A model generated the notes under the pieces. It worked only from the letters and a program-made list of their open reading frames with translations, did not search any database and was not told where the DNA came from. A DNA stretch of 32,200 nt, from assembly GCA_026196545.1 (NCBI GenBank), contig JAPHSZ010000146.1, positions 1 to 32,200 on the forward strand. Reading direction: 5' to 3'. Every line of letters begins with the position of its first letter. Position 1 is the stretch's first letter. The DNA comes from Gammaproteobacteria bacterium. GTDB taxonomy: Bacteria > Pseudomonadota > Gammaproteobacteria > SZUA-229. Positions 24,159-32,107 of the stretch are shown here, in pieces. Made by a program: the position numbers and the translations under genes.

Positions 24159-24845
24159 TTAAGCTGCAACCTCCATCGCCACACAATTTTTACCGTTATC
24201 CTTTGATTTCATCAATGCGTCATTGGCACGTTCAAAGAGTGTGTCAGGCGTATCGCCTTCCGTTCTGAACTGGGCCACACCAAAGCTGCAGGTCAGATGA
24301 ATAGTTGAATGCATTGGCGTACGACTTATTTTGATGCACAAACGTTTAGCAATATTTGATGCCGCTACCAGATCATTTCGATCCACCATCAAGGCAAATT
24401 TACCATCACCATGACGGGCAACAATGTCATGAGTACGTTTCGTGTTATTCATTATAAGTTCACTTAAGCTGATTAAAACCTCATCACCAACGCTATAGCC
24501 ATAAACGGTATTAATGCTATTAAAATAATCAACATCAATCAGAATGAGTGAAAAGTTAACCTTGTTTTCACACCAGGATTTAAGCTTCTTCCGATAATAC
24601 GAACGGCTAAACGCCTGCGTCAGTGGATCGCGTTCATTCTCCTTCTGCAGATCAATAATCAGCAGAAACAAGCTGGCAGTTAATAGCCCAAGGATAAGCC
24701 CGGTCCCACTCAGCGCTGCAATATGCAGAAGCTTAACCTGGTTAGTCATCAACAGATACATGCCTGCGCCTAATGATAAAACCAGCCAGAAAAAAATGGA
24801 ATTCATATAAATATAATTAGTGTGTGATTTAGTTATAGTCATCAT
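24159..24845 (-). CDS. Membrane protein with degenerate GGDEF domain
   Basis: This 228-residue protein has two N-terminal membrane helices (about 14-33 and 41-64) and one cytoplasmic GGDEF domain (70-228). Most family signatures are present: DPLTQAFSR, LIDVDYFNSINTVYGYSVGDEVL and CSFGVA. The catalytic signature, however, reads GDGKF (146-150) where GGDEF or GGEEF is expected, so the catalytic acidic residue is Lys149. The RxxD inhibitory c-di-GMP-binding site (R137-D140, RTHD) is intact and correctly spaced. It is therefore probably a c-di-GMP receptor rather than a cyclase. AGGGA lies about nine bases before ATG 24845; a second ATG follows directly. It is convergent with the lipoprotein gene and divergent from the small gene at 25119. 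Confidence 0.88.
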   Translation of the reverse strand: MMTITKSHTNYIYMNSIFFWLVLSLGAGMYLLMTNQVKLLHIAALSGTGLILGLLTASLFLLIIDLQKENERDPLTQAFSRSYYRKKLKSWCENKVNFSLILIDVDYFNSINTVYGYSVGDEVLISLSELIMNNTKRTHDIVARHGDGKFALMVDRNDLVAASNIAKRLCIKISRTPMHSTIHLTCSFGVAQFRTEGDTPDTLFERANDALMKSKDNGKNCVAMEVAA

Positions 24846-25118
24846 GAATAAATCCCTGTTTAGTTATTTATTGATTGTTGTATCACAAAAAATAAAAAAC
24901 ACTGCCATAGTTTTTTCATAGTTTTTATTATGATTCTAAAAAAAGACAGCACATGGTCGGCACTATTGATGAGAAGGGAATTAAATTGTTTTTATCTATG
25001 TAAAAAAACAACCAAAAATAATAACTGTAAAATTACTGTGTTTTATGCTTCTGCATTCTCACTATAATTTAATTTTGGTTATTCGTTATATTTTTGAACA
25101 TAAACCAGAGGTGGGAAA

Positions 25119-25310
25119 ATGAAAAATAATAAATCAATAAATAGTACCGGCACAGCAGCTATTCCCAATAAGAAAAATCCCAGGCACATCATTAACAATG
25201 ATGACGTAATAAAAATGAAATTTCTGGAACAGTCAGCAAAATATTTTGGCGTATACGTAGAATACAGGCCTGCTGATTATCGTTACAGGGATGAACCAGT
25301 CATTAGTTAA
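25119..25310 (+). CDS. Small protein, KFLEQSAKY family (copy B)
   Basis: The 63-residue product has a core, DDVIKMKFLEQSAKYFGVYVE, paralogous to that of the 61-residue protein at 10030. The N-terminus is Asn/Lys-rich and looks disordered; the C-terminus is Tyr/Arg-rich (YRPADYRYRDEP). There is no signal peptide. The start has a good ribosome-binding site (AGAGGTGGG, about four bases before the ATG). The next gene begins 31 bases downstream on the same strand, so the two may be co-transcribed. No known family was recognised. Conservation with copy A argues that it is expressed and functional. Confidence 0.75.
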   Translation: MKNNKSINSTGTAAIPNKKNPRHIINNDDVIKMKFLEQSAKYFGVYVEYRPADYRYRDEPVIS

Positions 25311-25341
25311 TATCTTACTATCGATATTTTAGATAAATGCC

Positions 25342-26292
25342 ATGCACATTTATCACCAGTCATCTTCCCGGTCAGCTCTCTGCAATACCTGTACACCTTT
25401 TATTACTGACGGTGGTCTCGAAACTGAATTGATCTTCAAGAAAGATTACGACCTGCCCGAGTTCGCCTCCTTTCCATTGCTGGAAACTGAACAGGGTCAG
25501 CAGGATCTACAGGAATACTACGGGCACTATGTCACTATCGCAAAGCAGTACAATACTGGCCTGATATTAGAAGCGCCCACATGGCGAGCTAGCACCGATT
25601 GGGGTTTAAAGCTCGGCTATAATGCCGAAGCGCTTGATCGCATCAACCACAAAGCTATACAGTTTCTGGATGACTTCAGAGCACAGGCCAATCTTAATAC
25701 TCCCTGCATAAATAGCGGCTGCATCGGCCCTCGCTATGATGGCTACAACCCCGAGTGCTATATGAGTGCCGAACAGGCAGAGTACTACCACAGTTCTCAA
25801 ATCAAAAGCTTCAGTGAAGCTGGGGCCGACATCGTCACTGCCCTGACTATGACCAACATCAAAGAAGCATGCGGCATAATCAAATCAGCAATGAAAAATG
25901 ATGTCGAAGTTGTGATTTCATTTACCACTGAAACTGATGGCCGGTTACCCTCAGGGGAAACACTACAGCAAGCCATTGAGCAGCTTGATCAGATAAGCAA
26001 TACCTATCCGCTGTATTACATGATCAACTGCGCACACCCCACACATTTTGAAACCGTGTTGCAACAAAACCAGCCATGGCTAAATCGCATCGGCGGCATA
26101 CGTGCCAACGCATCATGCAAAAGCCATGCAGAACTCGATGAATGCACCGAACTGGATGCCGGCAATCCGCAACAGCTGGGACAGGAATACAAACAGCTAA
26201 AAACGCATTTGACTAATTTAAATGTGGTTGGTGGTTGCTGTGGCACCAGCCATCAGCATGTTTCAGCTATGACGCAGGCGTGTTTTGGCTAG
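25342..26292 (+). CDS. Homocysteine S-methyltransferase family protein
   Basis: This 316-residue protein has the S-methyl_trans TIM-barrel fold. Near the N-terminus is DGGLETEL (23-30). The Zn-binding Cys set is Cys230 in MINCAHP and Cys299-Cys300 in VGGCCGT, at the usual places. The family transfers a methyl group, for example from S-methylmethionine or S-adenosylmethionine, to homocysteine to make methionine in the cytoplasm; the donor cannot be told here. No clear ribosome-binding site precedes ATG 25342. The stop of the small gene is 31 bases upstream, so translation may be coupled to it. A bidirectional terminator-like hairpin follows. Confidence 0.92.
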   Translation: MHIYHQSSSRSALCNTCTPFITDGGLETELIFKKDYDLPEFASFPLLETEQGQQDLQEYYGHYVTIAKQYNTGLILEAPTWRASTDWGLKLGYNAEALDRINHKAIQFLDDFRAQANLNTPCINSGCIGPRYDGYNPECYMSAEQAEYYHSSQIKSFSEAGADIVTALTMTNIKEACGIIKSAMKNDVEVVISFTTETDGRLPSGETLQQAIEQLDQISNTYPLYYMINCAHPTHFETVLQQNQPWLNRIGGIRANASCKSHAELDECTELDAGNPQQLGQEYKQLKTHLTNLNVVGGCCGTSHQHVSAMTQACFG

Positions 26293-26300
26293 TTGCTAGA

Positions 26301-26344
26301 AAAAAGCCCGGTTGCTGAATGAGGTTTAACCAGGAATGCTTTTT
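26301..26344. terminator. Bidirectional terminator-like hairpin between convergent genes
   Basis: AAAAAGC (26301-26307) pairs with GCTTTTT (26338-26344), and an inner CCGGTT/AACCAGG stem has one bulge. A runs precede and T runs end the structure, so it could work in both directions. It overlaps the stop codon of the minus-strand gene at 26343. Confidence 0.65.
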
Positions 26345-26795
26345 AGTGCCGGAACAAAACACCCAGCATAATTACTTTTTCATAGTCATCCGGCTGATGA
26401 AAAAAATGTTGTTGTCTGACGGTAATGCCTAATTTTTTTGTCAGGTCAAGCACCAGCCCTGCCTCGGCATAATACTGGTCATTAAATTCATCAACATCAA
26501 GATTGTAATCTAACGAAATTCCCGCTCCCAAAAACAACGAGATAGTGCCTCTAAACACATAGCCACCACCAAAGTCCAGCGCCAGACTATCGCCAACAAT
26601 ATCAGATTCACGGTGAACCAGGTCGATATGTGCTTCCATATCTTTTTTAAATTGTAGTGCACCGATAGAGGTGATTTTCCGGTCGTTCAAATCAGAAGAC
26701 CTGTTCTGTTCGAGTCGTAGATTGCTCTGGTCGGCCAGTGCGGCAGTAGTTGTTATAAGCAGCACAAAAAAGCCTGCAAGGCTGTTGAAGGTCAT
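26343..26795 (-). CDS. Small putative outer-membrane beta-barrel protein
   Basis: From ATG 26795 the protein has 150 residues: a signal peptide (about 1-21, ending TAALA), then about 129 residues. The reading frame is open up to 26873, but the extra 26 residues come before the hydrophobic signal and look non-coding, so I chose the internal ATG; no clear ribosome-binding site supports either. The mature part has alternating strands with Gly-rich turns (LDFGGGYVFRG, SLFLGAGISLDY, YYAEAGLVLDL, YEKVIMLGVLFRH), suggesting a small eight-stranded barrel. No specific family or function was recognised. It lies downstream of the GGDEF-EAL gene on the same strand, with about 100 bases between them. Confidence 0.65.
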   Translation of the reverse strand: MTFNSLAGFFVLLITTTAALADQSNLRLEQNRSSDLNDRKITSIGALQFKKDMEAHIDLVHRESDIVGDSLALDFGGGYVFRGTISLFLGAGISLDYNLDVDEFNDQYYAEAGLVLDLTKKLGITVRQQHFFHQPDDYEKVIMLGVLFRH

Positions 26796-26895
26796 CGTGG
26801 TACGGTCTCTGTATAGTGGTAGGGAGGAAAGCGGGTACTGCCGGAAAGCGTGTGCAGCATAGCACATCGGCAACAGGACTATTCAGATTAAATGA

Positions 26896-29007
26896 TCAGT
26901 CATCCGCCACCAGCAGTTCATCCAGTTTGCTGGTGATATCATCTACCGATAAAGGCCGGCTGAACAGGAAGCCCTGCATCGCATCGCAGCCTTTGGCCTT
27001 GAGGTAGTCGCGCTGGGTTTCGGTCTCGACGCCATCGGCGACCACCGACAGGCCAAGTGCATGCCCCATCGAGACAATCGCCGAAATCAGTGCGCTGTCA
27101 TCACCCGCAGTTTTTATTTGGGCGACAAAGTGGCGATCGATCTTCAGCGTGTTCACCGGCAGTCGGTTTAGATCGCTGAGCGAGGAATAGCCGGTGCCAA
27201 AATTGTTCAGTGCAATGCCAACGCCGAGCCTCTTCAGGCCGGTGATGATCTCAATCACATCATCGGTGCCGGACTGTAGCGCGGCCTCGGTTAGCTCAAG
27301 CTCGAGCAGCTCGGCCGGCAGTTCGGTTTCTTCGAGATAGTCGGTTAATACCGACAGCAGGTCAAAGCGCCTGAACTCCAGCGCCGAGATGTTCACCGCC
27401 ACCGGCACGGTCAACTGCCCACCCAGAAACCACGCATTCGCCTGGCGGCAGACATCATCGATCACCCACCGGGTTATCTCCGAGATCAGGCCGCTGTCTT
27501 CGGCAATCGGCAGGAACACCTCGGGTTCGACCAGGCCGTGTTCCGGGTCCTGCCAGCGTATCAGCGCCTCCATGCCTACCATCCTGCCGCTGGCCGTATC
27601 CAGCTTCGGCTGGTACTCCATGAAGAACTGGTCATTGTCGATGGCGTTGCGCAGGTGGGCGTAAATCCGCAGGTGCTCGTGCATCACCGTATCGGTCTTC
27701 TCGGAAAAGAACTGGTAGTGGTTTTCGCCGTGCTCTTTGGCGCGGTACATCGCGATGTCGGCGTTCTTGATCAGCTCCTGTGCGCCCAGTGAATCATCCG
27801 GGTAAACCGTCGCACCGATACTGCAACTGATCATCACCTCGCTGTCGTCGACCGCCACCGGTTGATGCAGCGATTTTAAAATGCGATCACAAACCACGGT
27901 CGCATCCCACGGCCCGTCGATGTTATCCAGCAGCACGATGAAGTCATCGTCCGCATAACGGCAGACGATGTCACAGGCCTTGTCGTGCAGCTCCGCCGCC
28001 TCGTCGGTGTGCTTGCGCAACGAGCCATCCAGCCGCGCCGCCATTGCCTTTAGCACGCACTCGCCGCCAGCCTGGCCGTGGCTGTCAGTGATCGCCTTCA
28101 GGTTGTCCAGCTTGATAAACAGCAGGCCGAGGCAGTGTTTCCTGGTGCTGGCAACCGCAATCATGTTTTCCAGGTAATCGCCAAACATGCGCTGGTTCGG
28201 CAGCCCGGTCAGGCTGTCGTGGTTCTCAAGGTAACTGGCCTCCTCGTGCGTCTGGCGCAGGTCCCTGTTGAGCTCGAACAGGTGCCGGCCGAGCTCACCG
28301 ATTTCATCACCGCGGCCGGTATCAATCGCAACATTGAGATTGCCCTCGCTGATTGCCTGTGCCGCCGCGTTCAACACCGCAACCGGTTTCACCACCAGGT
28401 AGCGCAACAGCACAAGTACGGCAACAAGCACGAACAGCGCCACCGCCAGCGTCATCATAATCACACTTTTACCCTGCGCATAACTGGCCCTGCGCACATC
28501 GGCCTCTGGCAGAAAAGCAATCACATTCATGCCGGAGGCTAGCTCCTTGCGATAGGCAAACACAGTATCACCCGCCACCTCGATTTCAGTGCGGATCGCA
28601 CCGCCTTCCATCACCAGCCTGTCGCCAAGCAGGCGCAAATGCTGTTCCGCCGAAGCCAGCGGAATGGTTTTTGGCAGGAACAGGATCTCCCCGGCCGCGT
28701 TGATCACCAGCATAAAGCCGCTGTCACCCACCACCGAGGTGCTGATCACATTCTCCAGGCTGGCCAGGTCCGGCACCATCGCCTCGCCATCAGCCACGCT
28801 GATGCCTTCATTGGAAAGCAGCTCCCTCGCCATCAGCGTGGCATCAACGCTATGGCGCGATACCTGGTCGAGCAGCGTGGTAATGCCGGTATCGAAGCGT
28901 GCCTCGGTCGATTGTTTAATCTTGCAGAAAGAGACCACGCCAAGCGTTAATACAGGAATGATGATCAGCGGTGTCAGCAATAGAATTGTTTTTGTTTTTA
29001 GCTTCAT
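26896..29007 (-). CDS. Cache-HAMP-GGDEF-EAL protein with degenerate catalytic motifs
   Basis: The protein has 703 residues from ATG 29007; an in-frame TTG at 29013 is a poorer start. Numbering below includes those two extra residues. A membrane helix (about 9-29), a periplasmic Cache-like sensor (30-180), a second helix (183-208), HAMP (209-262), GGDEF (265-437) and EAL (448-700) follow in order. The GGDEF signature reads ADDDF (354-358), and Lys301 replaces the first metal-binding Asp, so cyclase activity is unlikely. In the EAL domain, EAL (482-484), the Asn541 motif and ELTE (573-576) are kept. The metal-binding DDFGTG motif reads NNFGTG (603-604), and AEGVE reads ADGVE. Phosphodiesterase activity is therefore also doubtful. 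It may be a c-di-GMP-binding or protein-interaction sensor. The gene is clearly richer in G+C than the left part of the window. Confidence 0.92.
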   Translation of the reverse strand: MKLKTKTILLLTPLIIIPVLTLGVVSFCKIKQSTEARFDTGITTLLDQVSRHSVDATLMARELLSNEGISVADGEAMVPDLASLENVISTSVVGDSGFMLVINAAGEILFLPKTIPLASAEQHLRLLGDRLVMEGGAIRTEIEVAGDTVFAYRKELASGMNVIAFLPEADVRRASYAQGKSVIMMTLAVALFVLVAVLVLLRYLVVKPVAVLNAAAQAISEGNLNVAIDTGRGDEIGELGRHLFELNRDLRQTHEEASYLENHDSLTGLPNQRMFGDYLENMIAVASTRKHCLGLLFIKLDNLKAITDSHGQAGGECVLKAMAARLDGSLRKHTDEAAELHDKACDIVCRYADDDFIVLLDNIDGPWDATVVCDRILKSLHQPVAVDDSEVMISCSIGATVYPDDSLGAQELIKNADIAMYRAKEHGENHYQFFSEKTDTVMHEHLRIYAHLRNAIDNDQFFMEYQPKLDTASGRMVGMEALIRWQDPEHGLVEPEVFLPIAEDSGLISEITRWVIDDVCRQANAWFLGGQLTVPVAVNISALEFRRFDLLSVLTDYLEETELPAELLELELTEAALQSGTDDVIEIITGLKRLGVGIALNNFGTGYSSLSDLNRLPVNTLKIDRHFVAQIKTAGDDSALISAIVSMGHALGLSVVADGVETETQRDYLKAKGCDAMQGFLFSRPLSVDDITSKLDELLVADD

Positions 29008-29094
29008 GCCCAAGAATATAAACTAGTTAAAGTGGGTCGTACAGTATCGGATTATTATTAAGCCTGGCATTATGTCATTTCAACCAGCAGGAGA

Positions 29095-29115
29095 AATTTT
29101 CCCAAGGGAAAAATT
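29095..29115 (-). terminator. Terminator-like hairpin after the DUF2157-DUF4824 pair
   Basis: AATTTTCCC-AA-GGGAAAAATT is nearly perfect (one extra A in one arm). It lies just downstream of the stop at 29135 on the minus strand. The T run is short, so termination may be weak. Confidence 0.5.
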
Positions 29116-29134
29116 GTTCCAGATATATTCTGTA

Positions 29135-29995
29135 TTATTTGAGGCTTGAATCAGCACTCTCCGTTGCCACAACTGAAGCCACCCAGGGCTCAAGTCGTTG
29201 ACCTATATTTAACTGCACCCTGTAACGTGGTGTTACGACCGTTGTGTTATATGCGCCATAACGCTCACCAGCAGAAATCCTTGACAGCATGTTTGAAAAT
29301 GGCAGCGGGACATGCACCTGCTTAACGTATAATTGCCGAATACGGCCCTCTATATCTTTTTTGTTCCACCTTAGCCCGATTTCGGCTTTCACGAACAAAT
29401 ACCGGTTTTTATCGGCATACTTTTGAAACAATGCATTTTCATCAAGACCGGCATCAATGGCATACAGGCGTGACTGTGATGTTTTTAATCGCGACAGCTG
29501 CTTTTTAAAGTTGCTGAGTTTATTTTGCTCTCTTTTGTCATCAGGAAAATTGGCCGCCCTCTTCTGCAGTATTTCCATCCTGTTTTCGGCCACAGTCAGC
29601 ATCCTCTGGTATGAGTCGCCCTGATATTCCAGCACCACCAATGCCTCAACAGAATGGTGCCACGTCCTGTACTGGTATTTTTCTATATCAGCTTTGAGTA
29701 TATCCATATCAAAGCCCAACGCGGTCAGCTTTTCATCATCCAGCCATGAAGGAGTGATATAGGTATTCGACAAATATTCCAGGTTTTCATCCGGATTAAA
29801 GACCTGCCACTTCAGCGACAGGGCCGTGCCGCTATTCTCATCTGCGCTGTTATAAGATTGCCATACCGGCAGCTCACGTTCTGTCAGCTCAATGCTCACC
29901 AGTGGCTCACCCGAGCGGTTATACGAAACGCCCGCCAGCACCACAACATTGGTCAACAACAGCACAGAAGCACCGACGAGGATTAATTTACGCAT
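29135..29995 (-). CDS. DUF4824 family protein
   Basis: A 286-residue protein with one N-terminal membrane helix (about 4-23) and a large periplasmic region. NRSGEP after the helix, followed by LTERELPV, is characteristic of DUF4824. A charged, probably coiled-coil segment lies at about 125-175 (RMEILQKRAANF, LSNFKKQLSRLKT). The function of the family is unknown. Its start overlaps the end of the DUF2157 gene by eight bases (29988-29995), so the two are translationally coupled and probably act together at the inner membrane. Confidence 0.85.
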   Translation of the reverse strand: MRKLILVGASVLLLTNVVVLAGVSYNRSGEPLVSIELTERELPVWQSYNSADENSGTALSLKWQVFNPDENLEYLSNTYITPSWLDDEKLTALGFDMDILKADIEKYQYRTWHHSVEALVVLEYQGDSYQRMLTVAENRMEILQKRAANFPDDKREQNKLSNFKKQLSRLKTSQSRLYAIDAGLDENALFQKYADKNRYLFVKAEIGLRWNKKDIEGRIRQLYVKQVHVPLPFSNMLSRISAGERYGAYNTTVVTPRYRVQLNIGQRLEPWVASVVATESADSSLK

Positions 29996-31058
29996 GGCTA
30001 TCCTCCACTAACTGGCTTTGCAGGCGAATACGCTTATAGATAAACAACATCAGCAAGGACGACAATGCAATCACAAGGAAGAACAGATATTTGGGCATGA
30101 TATCCCACCACCAGTCGAACATCTTGGTGTATAAAAACAGCACAAAAAAAGCATTACCGGTATTGATAGTATCCGGCCAGTGTTGCCGAATTCCCAGTAC
30201 AATCAGGCCGGCGCTGATCACAAAACCAAGCAGCTGGTAGCTGCCCTCAATGACCGCAGCATCCCAGATCAAATAGCTGCCATAACCCCAGTTGGATAGC
30301 ACCAGCACGGGGAACAGGAACAACAAACAGCCAAACACACGATAGACAGGATCGAAGCCACTGTAGCGTTTTTGTTTCAGCCAGAGCGGTACAGTAAAGA
30401 TGATTAGCGCAGGTAGCAGGTAATTTTCCGGGCGGGAGCCGAAACTCAGCCAGTACATACCCGACCACGTGCCGACACGTGCTGCGATAAACCCGGCAAA
30501 CGAAAGAATGCCCGCCGCCAGCAACAGGCGAACATCAAACGCATAAGCCAGCAAAACAGCAAAGGCGGCCCATACCAGCAGCGCATTCTCCGACGGCGTA
30601 ATATTGAAAATCTGCCCGAGCATAACCAGGTTGAGCACAAAACAGGTAAAACTCACCATGCTCAACAGCTTGGCAAAATAACCGGTAGCCTCTCGCCCAG
30701 AAACCCAGTAGGTGGCAAACAGTGAAAACAGTGGCGCCGCAATCAGAATCGACACCTGTAGCGTTGTGCCGAAATAACCCCAGAACTGGTAAAAAAGGAA
30801 AAACACACTGGCCGCCAGTGCCAGAGCACCGATAAAAGAAGCGATTTTCATGCCGGTTGATAACTGCTTCTGTTGGGCGCTTATGTCGATATCGAACTTT
30901 TCTGTCAACGAATCCAGCAACGCATTGTGATAACTCACAACTGGATCAAACTGCTCAGCGTCAAACTTCAACACCTGATCGGCATCAAGCTGCTCTACCT
31001 CATCATAAAAGGCGCGAATCTGGTCAGCACGTTGCTGGGCTTTTTGTTTATTGTCCAT
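29988..31058 (-). CDS. DUF2157 family integral membrane protein
   Basis: A 356-residue protein with a soluble, helical N-terminal region of about 90 residues (Gln/Asp-rich, starting MDNKQKAQQRADQIRAF) followed by about ten membrane helices. This is the layout of DUF2157, whose function is unknown. The ATG at 31058 has GAGG about 13 bases upstream, a poor spacing. It is the first gene of a two-gene operon with the DUF4824 gene. Confidence 0.85.
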   Translation of the reverse strand: MDNKQKAQQRADQIRAFYDEVEQLDADQVLKFDAEQFDPVVSYHNALLDSLTEKFDIDISAQQKQLSTGMKIASFIGALALAASVFFLFYQFWGYFGTTLQVSILIAAPLFSLFATYWVSGREATGYFAKLLSMVSFTCFVLNLVMLGQIFNITPSENALLVWAAFAVLLAYAFDVRLLLAAGILSFAGFIAARVGTWSGMYWLSFGSRPENYLLPALIIFTVPLWLKQKRYSGFDPVYRVFGCLLFLFPVLVLSNWGYGSYLIWDAAVIEGSYQLLGFVISAGLIVLGIRQHWPDTINTGNAFFVLFLYTKMFDWWWDIMPKYLFFLVIALSSLLMLFIYKRIRLQSQLVEDSHA

Positions 31059-31194
31059 AATCTTTATATAGCCTCATGCTAAAGCTATGAAAATCGTCAA
31101 ATACTTACCCGGTTATTATTCGCTGATAACCAGTAAAGTCAATGCCTGAATAATATTCATCGCTGATAAACGCAAGTGAGTCATACAGTATCGA

Positions 31195-32100
31195 CTAATT
31201 TCTGTCTTGCCCGCCCTGACTGCCAGCGCCCTGTTCAGTTTCCTTTTTATATAACGTCGCATCCTCAGCCAGTTTATCTACAATACTCTTCGGTACAGGC
31301 TTTAACGAACCACTCGACAACCATTGCTGGTTCTTCGAGAATTCATTGATTATAGTAATCCGGTGCCTGGTATCCGGATGGGAGCTCATTATCTGCGGTA
31401 CATAAACGCCCTGCTCGTCCTGTTCATTGAGCAGGACATTGAATAAATCATCCGTACCCTCAACGTGCTTAAAATGATGCTGGGCTGCATACAGGCCTTC
31501 AAGGTCCGCATCTTCTTCCTGTTCACGGCTAAAACCCAGCAGGGTTAATGTGCTGGTATTAATCAGCGCCGTGCTGGCCGCATCCGATGACTGGCCCAGC
31601 AAGGCAGAAAACACCAGGCTGATGACCACGCCCTTGCCCAGCGCTTTTATCGGGTGGCGCAACCTAACATGGCCGATTTCATGGCCGAGCAACATCACCA
31701 GGGCGTTTTCATGCGGCAGTTTTTCCAGCAGGCCCCGGTAGATGAATACGTGACCACCCAGCGTTGCCATGGCATTAACGACATCCTGGTTCACATAATG
31801 AACCGTTATATTGGCACCCTCAGGCATGTCCATGTCCTTTACGATATCGTCTGCCAGGGTTTGCAGATAATCATCAACCTGGTTGCGCTCTTCAGTCTCA
31901 CGCTCGAATGATTTCACCATACTGGTTTCATATTCGAAGGGGATGAATTCGGCCAGCCAGTCGACAGAGTAAGCCAGCAGCGCGGTAATCAGCACAACAG
32001 CCAGCAGCGCGCCTGAGACCAGCATGCCAAACTCCCTCAGCGGGTGCACATCAGAGACATTAATGCCTTCAGGAATTTCCGGGTTGGTGTATTTCAGCAC
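31195..32100 (-). CDS. M48 family zinc metallopeptidase, membrane-anchored
   Basis: This 301-residue protein has an N-terminal membrane helix (about 25-48) and an M48 catalytic domain. The zinc motif HEIGH gives His140, Glu141 and His144; the third ligand Glu195 sits in SREQEEDAD, the standard M48 SRxxExxAD motif. A conserved His lies in MSSHPDTRHRI. Such enzymes (BepA/LoiP/HtpX relatives) degrade or help fold envelope proteins. The catalytic domain is probably periplasmic. The start is GTG 32100, with AAGGGGG directly upstream; it lies seven bases after the stop of the upstream gene, so translation is likely coupled. Confidence 0.92.
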   Translation of the reverse strand: MLKYTNPEIPEGINVSDVHPLREFGMLVSGALLAVVLITALLAYSVDWLAEFIPFEYETSMVKSFERETEERNQVDDYLQTLADDIVKDMDMPEGANITVHYVNQDVVNAMATLGGHVFIYRGLLEKLPHENALVMLLGHEIGHVRLRHPIKALGKGVVISLVFSALLGQSSDAASTALINTSTLTLLGFSREQEEDADLEGLYAAQHHFKHVEGTDDLFNVLLNEQDEQGVYVPQIMSSHPDTRHRITIINEFSKNQQWLSSGSLKPVPKSIVDKLAEDATLYKKETEQGAGSQGGQDRN

Positions 32101-32107
32101 AGCCCCC

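Noticed and set aside
26796-26873. N-terminal extension of the small outer-membrane protein
   Set aside because: The extra 26 residues precede a normal signal peptide and have no supporting features.
28078-28542. 154-codon plus-strand open frame
   Set aside because: It is antisense to the GGDEF-EAL gene, its product is a His/Gln-rich composition with no domain, and the minus-strand protein is well conserved throughout.
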